A stretch of 34,636 bases of DNA from Elysia marginata (Eukaryota > Mollusca > Gastropoda > Plakobranchidae), in NCBI GenBank assembly GCA_019649035.1, contig BMAT01006761.1, positions 211,285-245,920 of the forward strand, read 5' to 3'. Below are positions 1-13,100 of this stretch, in pieces. The first letter of the stretch is position 1; each line of letters opens with the position of its first letter. The position numbers were made by a program, and so were the translations under genes. The notes beneath the pieces are model-generated. The model did no database searches, was not told where the DNA came from, and saw only the letters and a list, made by a program, of their open reading frames with translations.

Positions 1-3000
1 TCTCTCTCTCTCTCTCTCTTCCTTCTTATTAATTTGATCCCTGATAAACTGAAAAACACACCAGGAAAATATGCTAAGAATTGACCCACTATTAGTTTCA
101 GTTTCTCTTCAAATTTGTTGAAAATGAGGTTGGCCTGATATATTGTACAAAACGAAATTTATAAAGGTTAAAGAATAAATTAAACTTTATTTTGGATCGT
201 TGAATGCGAGGCTTGTCAAGTCCAATATTGTTGGATACAAGGTCCACTTTAATTGAATTCACTAAACCTTTGACATCCTAATTGAATTTAAACTATAATT
301 GTTTTTGTTTTCTTTTAAGATAGACATAGTTTTTGGTTCAATGAAACTTCATTAGTAGTTCTCAATGTTAATTTTCAAATAGAAGTTACACCATATAATC
401 ACCACACAAACAACATCATATAACAAGAGCAAATAGTTTTCAGGTTTTGGGATCAAAATTTATTTTACCCTACCCATTAAAGTAGGTCTAGACTGTTCGA
501 CTCGACTATTAAGTTGCCTGCTCGATTTTTAGATACATAAAAAACAAAGACACTGAGGGCAATCAACAGGGTAAATCTAGCAGGAATACAAAACATGTTG
601 GGATTCAATATAAATTATACCTTCTCTGTAACCAGTATTCACAAAGGTAATAAAATGCATGTACATCTACATTGGCATTACCATCATTAGTCTATTGCAA
701 TTATGTACAGGATTGTTGAGGCAAAAATAGGATCAACTTAGCACCGCAACATTGAAGAAATTCAAATAAATAACAGTTCACATGCAGCATAAGGAACAGA
801 CATGCATTTAACTCGCTCAAAAAGTATAAAAATTTTGATATAAATAAATTTGTTACCCTGCATTGAACATTTGGTTAAGAAAATTTTCCTGATTACAAGG
901 CCACAATTTACAAGAAAGTTTTCAAAATTTAGGTAGTAAAATGACGAGCAAACAACAAGCTCTTATATTTAGACTGAATCATGCTAAGTCAAACTTTCTC
1001 TTTGATGCTTTTTGTGACTCACTTTGCCCATCATCCAGGTTTTTTTACATATGAAACGCAGCAACAAACTGCAAGAAATAATAGAAAGGAGGACTGCTCT
1101 AGGATTTAACATCCTTCGCCATATCATTATATTATATTTGTAGGAAAAAACTTTAGGTTCAATTTTACTTTAACAAAAAAAAAAACTTCAGAAAAGGGAA
1201 AGAACCCTATATTTGGGGAGCAACTTCAAAGAAGCACACTTTTAAATAGAAGGCCTGTGGCAAATATGCAAACATCATAGAGAATGTATAAGAGGTATAC
1301 AAATATCTTTGGGATGAAGTAAAAAATGTATAACGACATTTGTTAATTATAGCACTGTGCCTTAGGGTGTATATTTCATAAATCAAAGCCGAAAAGATTA
1401 TCGTAGGATTTTTACATGTGGGTGTGGACAAAAATAACCTGTTGGAATAAGTGAATAATATATACACAGTCAATCACTGTTCACTCAATACTTAACAAAA
1501 TAAGAATCTACAAGATTTGAAAATGCATTATAAATTATAATAACGTAGTTATTTCCTTAGTGACCTTTTTTCTTGTAGTTCTAATTAATATATAAATACA
1601 TGTTTTTGCAATTCGATATCAAAGTCAAATATACAAAAAGTAAACCATGCTATTCAAATTGTTGAAAGATTTTAAAGTTATTCAAATTGTGTTGTAAACC
1701 ACCTAGACTTTTGCAGACAGGGACAACAAAAAACAAACAAACAACAAACTCATTATTAACATAAAAGCAACAACATTGAAAAAAAATACATATTGAGACG
1801 TTTGATCTTCACACTGATTGTGCAAAGAAAAGGATATCACTCCCTGAAGCTTGAATTACCTACCCAATTTTGGCAATGTAAAAGAGGCTATTGAGCAGCC
1901 CAAAAAGTAAGGCACTTCAGTTCCCTAAGAACTTTAAGTCAACCACGCTTCTCCCTTTCTGCCAGAATCTAACTTGAAATTTTATCAACCTCACCCTTGG
2001 CAACATAGTATTGCAAACAAATACTAAGACGCCAGAAGTTTGTCTGGTTGAAGTATTTATCACAGTCTTTTTTTAAGTCAGTGATTAAGACCAAAAAACA
2101 GTTCAAAAGATTTTGTCACGAGGTGGATTTTTTTTTCAATCAGTGATAAATGTAAACAGTGTACGTCAAAATTTTGAGAAATTGATATTTTAACGTTCAA
2201 GGCAAATGTATTTGCTTCTCCCGTATTTTCACCATGTAGTGAGCCAAATTAAAATATGAAAATAGTGAACTTTTTCATGTGACCAAAGCCTATAACTTCA
2301 AAAAAAGAAAGGTCGCTCTCTGCACTGAGTAGATTATGCTTTGCTTTTTCTTTTTCTCCTGTAAAACTTAACGAAAACGACGTAAACAGTTTGCAGTTTT
2401 CAAAGACAATATCCTCTGTAGCTCGGCTGAGCATAAAAATAGAGGGTCTAGTGGTGAGCTGAGTATCAACTTTCACTTTAATATGACGAGCTTGCTACAG
2501 GTATAAGGCACATTCATCAAAAGTAGATGATGGCAGAGACCTGGCTTCACACACAATCTCTTGGGATCAGCCTGAATGGCGGAACACTTTCAAAAGTGAA
2601 CTGAAAAAAGATATAGCACAGCTAAAAATATTGCAAGAAATGGCTACTGAATACCTATCTAGTAAAAAAGAGATGGCAATATGTTTTGATTTTTCTAACT
2701 TATAAAAGGCAAGAAAAGAACATACTAATAATATATTCTTTAATGCTCCTCAAGCTATGGCTGAGGGCTAATTTTGTTATGGTAAAAACGTCGTCTTTAC
2801 AAATTTTCATAATATCTGTACTACATGAGATAATACATCTATTAAACAATAAATGCCCACTAAAATCTTTTCACAATTTTTTAAAACTTATATTTTTTAA
2901 GGTACAGCATCATACTAAATTTTTACAAGACTATGCATTTGGATAATACAATCACTGTATCACATTTGTATGAGTACATGGCATCCGAACATATTGCTTT

Positions 3001-4031
3001 AATATGGTACACAGACGTACTGGTTGTTTTAAAAGTCAGGCATTAAAAATGTGTCATAGAAGTAGTTGCAGTCAACAGCGTATTATTACAAAAGTACACA
3101 TGCCCAATCGTAGCTACATCATGCATCTGGAATAATCAAATTCCTCTCTCAAAACGTACTAAGCACAAATAGAAACAAAAACCTCACTTACAAAACTGCT
3201 ATGTAAGTAGCTTGAATCAGAACTAAAACCTTTGAATTTTTTGGGATCTTCCTGTCATCCAAGAGGATTAATAAATTTGGCAATTTGAATATTGAAACAT
3301 GTAAGTGTCTCAAATTTATGCAAGAACGTTCTCAACTTGATGTAAAAACAGATATTTAATTTAAATTTTTATATTTTTACATGTTTATACAGTTTTTTTG
3401 GCTTGTTCCTGGGAAAGCTTTAAAAAATTCTGACAAGTGTCAAGTTTAATTTGACTTAATAAATAGAAAAATATTGTTTCCTTCAACCAAGCATTTTGCA
3501 TAAGGTACACACAGATTCACTACGAAAAAAGCATGCAAACAAATATTCTTTTTCAAAAGGGTAAAACATAAGTAATGCAATCAATAAGACATTTTTTTGC
3601 CTGTTTATAATAAGAAGTAGGTGCCGATAAAGGTAAACGGTTCTTGAATTATATTGGACAATTTTTTTTAGTATGAAGGAAGAGAAATACATTGTATTCA
3701 TAGGCTTAAACCCATTCTCTAAACAATGCTTAAAGTACAAGATCAATTCTTTGAACTAATTTCACTCCAAATTTCCCAAAGGTGTTTACATGGAGATTAA
3801 TCTATGACTTATTTCTCTCAAAACAACCGACACAGAAATTTCTTAATCAAGAAATAGTACACTAGTTTGTCTTCCTTACCGACAATTATCACATTTCAAT
3901 GTATAGACTATTAGTCGTTTGGCAATTCAGAAAACTTATCACTTGACACGTCCTATCAACTACTTTAATTAATGCAGATCAACACAAAGGTAAAAAAAAG
4001 TGTCTTAAAAAATATCAAAATAAGTTTAGAT
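1..4031. other. 3' UTR and downstream flank, no gene seen
   Basis: AT-rich sequence with only short, unconvincing open frames on either strand. The 3' UTR of the LIM gene must occupy the right end. A (TC)n microsatellite occupies bases 1-19. Nothing else recognisable. Confidence 0.6.
3964..3969 (-). terminator. Possible poly(A) signal variant (ATTAAA)
   Basis: The plus strand reads tttaat, i.e. ATTAAA on the coding strand, about 65 bases after the stop. Further ATTAAA copies occur near 3446 and 3356. Canonical AATAAA appears only far downstream (near 467 and 186), so the true cleavage site cannot be decided from sequence alone. Confidence 0.25.
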
Positions 4032-4109
4032 TTAGCGAGCATGTTTCTTGCAGTAGGGTTTGCCCGCTTTGGCACAAAACTGTTGCCCCTCCAGATTTAC
4101 TTGACAGGC
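4032..4109 (-). CDS. Exon 12: second half of LIM3, C-terminus and stop
   Basis: A pyrimidine-rich acceptor (tctcttcccttccag) leads into 25 codons, ACQVNLEGQQFCAKAGKPYC then KKHAR, and TAA. Ligands C527, C545 and H548 finish LIM3. The C-terminal KxHAR ending is characteristic of Zasp/Enigma proteins. It is separated from exon 11 by a 4.8-kb intron. The 3' UTR continues to the left. Confidence 0.95.
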   Translation of the reverse strand, partial: ACQVNLEGQQFCAKAGKPYCKKHAR

Positions 4110-7100
4110 CTGGAAGGGAAGAGAAACCACGGTTTAATTTACAACAAATGTGGCCAAAATTTTAATGGCAAAAATTTCCACTATAATTATTTTCAAAGCC
4201 CTAACTTTAGAAAAGGTAAAAGAAAAACAATATAATCTGAATCAGTAGATTGAAATTTCCATTAGAGGATAATCCTCCTCTCCTGCACTATGCCACAACA
4301 TCACAGTTAAGACAAGATTCCACTTTCCTAATAAAATGAAGATTACAAGCAATTATTTAAGCTACAAAATTTTTTTATAAAAAAAATTACACATTAAGGG
4401 CTACTGGATTTGCTTTGGTAATTTCATTTATACATTTCCAGGATTGGAAAAAAGCATTTGCCACATTTGTTGGCTAACAAAATGACACAAAAAGGTACAT
4501 TTGAGGCTGCAGACTACTCTTCGCTGCATGTCACATCATTTCTTCTACTGCTGTTATAAGAAATTCTTTCCAATGTTATTTCAGATGGTACAGGTTTTTG
4601 ATAATGAATTACAGGGGAAGGTTTTGATTGCATTTAGGCTTTTTGCTGGATATGTCTTCTTCTTAACTCTTCAAATTAATCACTCTTTTTAACTGGTAGC
4701 GTAATGCTATAGAATTATAGCTCAATAGATATACTCAGCAAAACAGAAAGCATTCATACCCTTTAACAGTGCCCTACTCCATTGTCATCAAAGCTACCCG
4801 GTTAAATTGTTTTTTATGTATTATACAATAGGCTAGATTTTGTCCACTGGATATGTTTTGAAACCAAAACACGTTCCTTAAGTGAGGCAACGTTTTAAGA
4901 AACCAGGAACAATTTTATAAGTTGTGGAGGCACCCTCCTCTTGCTTCAATTGCAGCTGGACATTGCTTGCGCATGAAGTTGATAAGACAAAAAATAAAGG
5001 TCTGTGGACTGATCCATTTTTTATGCAAATCTAAGGACAGCACACGGAGCTATTGAAAACTATAAAAACCAGACAGCTCGCATACTACGGGCACATACGA
5101 CGTCACCAAAGTCTCCAGAAATCTATTATGGAGGGAAAGATCAACAGGAAGAGACAACGTGGTAGAAAAAGAAAATCCTGGCTTGGTAACATCGAAGAAA
5201 CGACGACTAGACGGATCAACGAATGTTGTGAGGTTGCTCTAAACCGAGAAGAATGGCGACGCACCATAGCATCCAACCTCTGGCAAGAGACGGAACAGCG
5301 GTAAAGGTAAAGGTAAAGGACAGCTCTTGATCGTTGAGTGCATTTCGTCTTTTTTTTAAAGTCATCATTCAAGTTCACCCCACAGCCGTTCAATGAGTGA
5401 GAGTAGCTGTGACATGGCAGAAAACGGTAACACACACAAATTGTTTTGTTCTGGATGGTGTGTTACATTTCTTGCTATATATGTGAGCAGTCATTATCTT
5501 GCTGTTGAAGACCATACCTGGACCATGATGATACAAAAACAGTTTGATCGTTGGTCTAAGAATCTCATCTCTGTACCTGGCTGATACAAAACCAGTTTGA
5601 CCGTTGGTCAACAATCTCATCTCTGTACCTGGCTGGTACAAAACCAGTTTGATCGTTGGTCAAACAATCTCATCTCTGTACCTGGCTGCTTTCAGATTGT
5701 CAGTGATGAGGACAAATTTCGTGCACCAGTTAGAGAAATTCTGTAACAAATCTTGACACCTTCATTCCCAGCCTGTTCCTCTCTAACACAGTCACAGCAA
5801 TCAGAAGTGCATCCTACTTGATGACCGTTTACCAAACTATGACCATAGCAGCCCACAAGAAAAAACAGTATTTATATGCGAACATGATGTTTCTTCATCT
5901 GTGTAGAGAGGCCAATACATTCTCCACATTACTCATTGTCTCCTGGCTTGTCTATGGTGTGTTTTTACCACTGTTACTGCAGGTCAATGTTCTTACGACT
6001 CTTACTGCAGGTCTATGTTCTTACGACTCTTACTGCAAGTCTATGTTCTTACGACTCTCACTGCAGGTCAATGTTCTTACGACTCTTACTGCAGGTCTAT
6101 GTTCTTACGACTGTTACTTACGTCTAAGTTCTTACAACTCTCACTGTAGGTCTATGTTCTTATGACTCTCACTGCAGGTCTATGTTCTTACGACTCTTTC
6201 AGCAGGTCTATGTTCTTATGGCTGTTACTGCAGGTCTATGATTGTTCTAAGAACTGTTACTGCAGGTTTATGTTCTTATGAAAGTTCTTTTTTTTCCAAT
6301 AACTAAATAATAGCTTCTGGTTTGTATTGTCATTTTATTTTTCAAATTTTGAAAGTTGGTTTGCTGATGGGCATGCAATCAAGTGCTTTTACTTTGCACT
6401 TCTTAGGTGAATCGATGTCAATCGGTCAATACAGTCATGTGGCCAGACTCACCACAGCCTGTGAGAGCACTTTCATAAAAGTCCTCTAAAATATGTGAAT
6501 TTCAACAAATTTTAAAACATGCAAACTATATTCATTGCAGAGTTGATATTTCAAAGTGGTGTGGAGCATTTCAATAATAAAGGTAAAATTTTTATTTATT
6601 TATGAATTATGGAATTTCTGCCTTTTCCCTTAGCACATTTTTGTTTTTCAACCCAACATCCCATGTATTTGCTGTGATGTGTGCAGGATTGTTATGGGTT
6701 AAGCAAAAAATTAAAACACAGCAGCCTGTTTATTGAACTATCAGAGAGCCAGATTGGCTAACTGAATTATAATGACAGGATACAAAGTTGCTGTATTTTT
6801 CTGCTCTAACTCAGATGACATGTTATAATTTCACTTTTACAAAATATTTTCTGAAAAAAAAATCTGAAATAGCAGAATTGTAAAAACAAGGTAAGACTTC
6901 AATGTATTAAACCTCCTTCTTCATTTCAAATGTGCCCAAAAAGCTGTTGCATTTGTGTGACTGGGCAATGGTCTTTTTGACTACTAAAATGGCACCAGTT
7001 TGAAGCAAAGCTAACATTTTTTTTATTTGACAGGGCTAGTTTGAGTGCAATGCTCAGCTACGAGGCAAAAAACATACCTCTTGCCTACACGCAGGTTCAC

Positions 7101-10100
7101 TCACAAAGAAACAACCATCAACACTGAGAGTGAAAGTCAAAGCCTTGTTCACAACATCCAGCATTTAACATCTTTATGACGTCTTGCAGTAAGCAACCAA
7201 ATAGCCACTTAAAGCTATATTAAGATGTCCTGTGTTACATAGCAACAAGCTTAAGAGTGCAAAGCCAAAATCAAAAGGGTGACAATGTGCTGATGAAAAA
7301 ATTATGCAAAATGAACTACAGAGAAAAATTTAGACAACGAAAGCTGTAAAGTCATGGGAAAACTTTCAGGCCAACAGGGTTATCTTCCACTAAAGTTGAC
7401 TCTGGAGTATTAGTATCAGATGCATGATTAACAATACTTAACACCAACAAAGTGCTGTGGCCCTTGCAGTGTAATAATAAAACTTATTGTTTCTAAGTCT
7501 ACACTAAGAAAAATCCAGCATATAAAGTGAATGCTTCTTAAGACAGTGGCACCAGTATAAATTTTGCAAGAACCAAGCTGAACTGGTTTCATGTGTACAC
7601 AGAGCTTTGTCAGGGCTCAATCAGGATTTTCTGGCTTTCAATATGTTCTCGTTTTGACATGTTCTTGTGTAGGCTACTTGATGCATTAGAAAATAATAGT
7701 CTCATAACAGCCAGACTAAAGCTCTGATTGCCTTTCACATCAAGGAAGGAGTTAATGCAGGATTTAGTTCCCATCTGCATCTTCTGACATGAAACTGTTG
7801 TTTTTTCTTCAATATTTAAAGATATCTTTTTGAAGAGAATAAAAATGTTCCAAAATTTTTGCTCTTTTCCCCAAGAAGCTTAGTTAAATAAATCCCTTTA
7901 AAATACTAATAGGTTTAGATACAAAATTCGGACATCTAACGCGATAGGAACATACACATTGCTAGAAATTCATTAAGCATCTATTCCACTTTCAAAATGC
8001 TGCATTTTTTTTCTCTAAATTTTAAATGATGAATTGTGTGGCATGTGACATTTTTTACTGCCCTTACTATTTTTTTTAACTTGTATAAGATACTTCATCA
8101 TCAGGAGCTAGCTAAAAAAGTTTCCTCTTCTTCACACATTTGTGCAACTGCTCAAAATGTGAATGTCTCAGAAGAAGTTTGCAGACCTCCACTTGAAAAC
8201 TCGCCATGCAAAATCATTACAACTGCCTATGATTGCAACTATCAGGTTAGCCCAAGAACCACAGCTTTTTAATGGAAATATTCACGTGTTAAGAAAGAAT
8301 TAGCCAAACCCCAAATGCTATCCCCTTTTATTGAACTTTTTTAATGACTGTGTTCTTTTCATTTTGATTTACATACAATAATTCTTGTCACAGTAGTCAC
8401 AATAGTCCTAAACAAACAGTTTATGTTTCTGATTACCTTATAATGTTGGCCTCAATGTCATAATTGCAAATTTACTGCCATAACAAAATAAACACACAAA
8501 TTTCTTATTATCAAATTTCATTGTTAAAGAAAAGTTTACCTTAAATAGTAAAAGGTCTGAATTCTTTTATTCTCTTGCCCAAAAATTAATTATCTACAAC
8601 ATGTGTACTGTAAGTAAAGAAACATGCAAACATCAAGCTTTTTTTTAGCAAAGGAGTGGTTAAATGAGACATCTAAAGAAGCCTAAAAGACTACGGAGAT
8701 AACTTGTATATTGAACATCAGTAATTTATACTTAAACGTTTTTAGATCAAGTTTTATTTGATCCATTCAAATGCAATGCTTTAACAGGACCTTTTCACAA
8801 ATAATAAATTTCCTTCATTATTTTCCTCTCTCAATCTAGGCTCATTTGACCACTGCCATCACAATGATAAGCTAGCTATTATACCCACCGAGCAATTAAA
8901 GCATTCAGAGTGGAAATTTTTGCCCATGGCCTCGACCCATTTGTCACCAGGCTCAATGGGGAATTCACACCCAGTGCACATAGTCTGGAACATGGCGTTC
9001 CAGTCTGGAAAAGATTAATAAAATAAATTCTAGTATTGCATTTTTATATATATATAAATTTTGGCATCGCATTTAAATAAATAAATTCTGATATCACATT
9101 TGATAAATAAATTCTGGCACTGCATTTCGTGAATAAATTATTTTCTTGCACAAGATAATCCAAGAGGGAGAGAGAGAAAGAGGATTGAAAAAAAAGATCA
9201 GTTTAGAGAGTGCACAAAATCAATAGAGAGCATTTAAAAAATGGACTAATAATCAAACTACATGTTAAACAACACACAAGTTTTAAAATACATTTTTTCC
9301 ATAAATTTTGCCAATAGACGAATAACACTTTGAGAAACAAACTTATAAAGCCAAGGATTCAATAACCTATTCCAAAACTCTTTGTTTAAAAAAATCAGCA
9401 TATAAATTTGAAATTGAAAAAAAAAAGTCCAATTTAAATTTTAGGGCAATGGAAATTTACATTTAAAACTAATGAAGCATGAAGCTGCAAGGGAAAAGAA
9501 TACAAAAAATCAGCCCTACAGTGACAAGCACACCTAACCGAGCAGAGATCAGTAAGACAGACAGACAGAGAAAGAGAGAGGTTATTGGAGAAACTAATCT
9601 AAAAAGGATTATCAAAAACTTCAATGAACAGCCTAAAGACTCGAGTCTCACCGTTTTCACAATAGAATTTCCCGTCCTCGATGTGGAACTTGCTTCCCAT
9701 AATTGGTTGATTACACTGCGCACACAGAAAGCAGGAGGGATGGAAGCTCTTTCCCAATGCATTCACACATTCCTGTAAAGGTGCAGCAATGGCCATGTGA
9801 ATTGGAAGTTAAATAAATCCTATGCTGGAAAAGCTGAGGGTGAACCACACACAGGTTGGCAAAAAAGTTACAGAGGAACTCCTATACTATGACACACTCC
9901 CCCCCTTCCCCCAATTAGCCTGGGCAGAGAGGTCGCAGTTCAAGCACTTCTGCTAACTGCAATTTAAAAATGCTAAATTCTATAGAATTTAGGTTAGTTC
10001 AAGATCTGAAATTTAGATTAAAAGTCTAGAATTTGACTTACATCTTCTAATCAATTCAAATAATCTAGATTAAGAGCTAAATATAGAAGATATCTTGATC

Positions 10101-13100
10101 TAAAAATGCACAACAGTTGATTGTTTTTCCCTGTGCCTGTCCTATCTAATATATTTGACCCGGTGGGATCATGGTTAATTTTGTTTTGGGCATGTATTAC
10201 AATAAATTTCCTGTACTCGAACTATAGGGTTATTTGTTTTATTCCTAAGTCTAACCCTAGTTCCCTGCTCAAGAGCGACAGATGAGGCACTTCCTCTCAT
10301 TCACGCACCGCCGCGTTGAAAGGGGTGTGCGACGTCTCTGCTATAGTGACTGATTACATGGTAAGAATAACAATTGATTATTATCTAGGCCCGACTGCGT
10401 CAAAATTATAACGATTTTCTTAAAAGTAGCAAACAGTTTTAAGGCTGTTTTTGCTTGGTGAGATCAAACTCACTCACCCCTATGATAGCTTGGCCACACT
10501 TGTCACAGATGGGAGCAAAGTGTTCCGCATAGTCCCGCTCACAATAGAGATAACCTCCTTCTTCGACAAACCCAATATCCAGCAGTTTAATACCACACTG
10601 AGGGTTGGCACAAATGAAATGGTCTGGGCACCAGCATTTCCCCAAAGCAGTCACAAAGGGACCCCTGTAAAACAAAAACAAAAAAAACTTCATGATACAA
10701 AAATAAAAAAATTTGAAAATTAAAAAAAAAATCCAATTAACTTGTGCTTAAGATACTTCCTTCCTTTATAAATTTATAAAACGTAATTTTAGCTAAAATT
10801 TCTTAATATAAAAACTTAAAGCCAATTGATAACTTATTGTTTTGATAGCCCTGAAGTTAAATGGCATAAAAAGTAATGATAGGCTAGACATTATTTTATG
10901 CTTTTCTACAAGTAATTTAACTAGAACATGGAGTCTCTACCCTAGCAGCCAAAGAGTGATGACTCACACTCTTAGTTGTATTATACAATGGCAAACCTTT
11001 GCATCAGTGCCAGAGAAGAGCACTTCAGCAGCAAGAGAAAAAGGAAACATAAAAAGTTTTTTTTTTAATAATAAAGAGATCATTTCATTGCAGATGTATC
11101 CCAAATGTCATCACAAAGAACTGGACAAAATCAAAGAAGAAAAAAGATAAGCCCAGGCCTGTAGACTTATATCAACTCGCTGACAATATGTCACATACAT
11201 GTACGCAGCAGGCCCAATAGACATAGAGGCTGAGAAGAATACACATATGCAGCGAACATTAAGAATCTATATCTTTTATAGACTAAAGTTATGAAGATTT
11301 TGATAAGACTTTATAGAAACCAGAAGTTTTCAGCTTAAATAATATGTACAACACAGTATATATACAGTAATTTTACCTATCTTCATATCACCCTTCAAAG
11401 TTTGGCTAATATAATGCAATACAGGGTGTGTGCAGGAAACATAGGCCTGCATCTTCATTGAGTTAAATTTCTTTCCATCACCACCAGCAGCACCTCCAGT
11501 TTCCTTTTCTGTGTTTGTGTATGCACTCAGGATCAACGCCACCACAACCACCATCAACCTCCTACTTCCACCAATTTTCTATGGTCACAAGCAGCACCAC
11601 CTCAATCCTTCTGCTGCCTGCACAAGCATAACGAAAATAATGTACACATGTTTCTGATGAACAAGGCACACATTTCAGTGCACAGGGCGCGCATGCGAAT
11701 TTGGAATGTCTTTGCCATCTTTGTGGCTTCAATTGAAACACAAGCCAAATTTTGTTGCTTAATTCTATTTTAAACTTAGAGCATTATCAATGGTTAAATT
11801 CCTTCCACATTTTTCATAAGCCTAGAGTAGGCCTAATTTTGTTAAAAATTCTTTCAGTTATAGTATTGTTATTATCCAAAATGTAAGAAGCAGATCTCTG
11901 AAAAGTCATAGGTTGCAAATTTCAGCCTAACTGAAGAATCATTATTTTTAGTAAGATTTGTACAAAAGTCATGGACCTTTGCTTTCCTAATGGAAAAAAT
12001 TTGTTTTAACATGCACAAATAGTACTTTTGAGAAAGTGATTGCATAAAGTAACAATATAAGTAAGGAAGTTTTAACTTACATGGAATCTGCATTTCAGGC
12101 TACTCTGTGCTTGTGGCAAGTCAACTTCCCCTTGGCTCTGAATTAAATTTTTTTTCACTTTCTCCTTGGTTTTCAAGAATATTTGTTTGGATAAGTATTT
12201 GGTTCTTTTACTGCTCCTTCGAGTGTTTCAATTTATGAACACTTGATTGATTGTAGATCTAGCCATTGAATGGCTTGACTATCTGAATTTAGCTAATGGC
12301 AACCTTTCTACTGAGCTTCTGTTGCCCACTTCATGTGGGCTACAACTTCAGGATACTGGAGGTTAAAGGTTTTAGGCCCAGATTTTGGCTACTCGTTTGC
12401 TCACTAAAACTGCTCATTTCTCATCAATTGATGGCTTTCTTTGTGGTTAACTCGTGTTTTTCATGTTTCCCCAAGTAATTCTTTTTTTTTTCTTTCTCCT
12501 TTCTTTTCCTTTTCATCAATCCATTAACTTCCTTCTATCCTAGTTCTCTTTTGATAAATCTATTTCTGAGTGACCACTCTTCATGTCACCTTTGCTTTTC
12601 TTTACCTTGTCAATATGCCTTAATTGCCTATCACTCTATTTCCTTTCAACTTTGGCATGCCAAAATGTGATCAAATCAAAATCGACCCAATCTGCTTACT
12701 ATTCATTTGAAGAAAAAAAAAGGTACACAAACAAAAAGCGTATGAAAAAAAAATTAAATGCACTGTAATGTACAGCCCCAAGTATATGGACAGACTAGAT
12801 ATGATAAACTTGGCTCCCAACTTTGGATTCAGAGATATTGGTGCAGCTCCAGTGTTTGATGGTAATGTTGATGTAAAAAATGTGAAAGGCTTATGTTTTA
12901 TCAAAAGTCAAATTTGGAGAAAAAAAAAGTTGTTGAAGGCTTGGTAAAACATGACACGCACACAAACCCAAACCCTTGCAACTATATTGATGAATTGCAT
13001 CTTGTTTGTCCAGCAGTTGATTAAAAGAATTATAGATATATCCAACTTTTTGATAACATTTTGTTTGTTTATGAATCTCTTGACAGTAAAGGTATGTTCA

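Larger units (their letters stand above)
4110..8888 (-). other. Intron 11 (4.8 kb) of the LIM gene
   Basis: Separates the two halves of LIM3. It contains the truncated LINE at 5042-5315 and minisatellites at 5530-5688 and 5971-6285. The remainder (6300-8888) shows no exon or repeat that I can recognise. Confidence 0.85.

Noticed and set aside
5818..6165. Open frames with repeated leucine-rich peptide
   Set aside because: Produced by the 28-bp minisatellite; no start context or homology.
9479..9778. Plus-strand open frame over exon 10
   Set aside because: Antisense shadow of a LIM exon whose minus-strand frame has all zinc ligands.
10451..10723. Plus-strand open frame over exon 9
   Set aside because: Antisense shadow of LIM1/LIM2 coding sequence.
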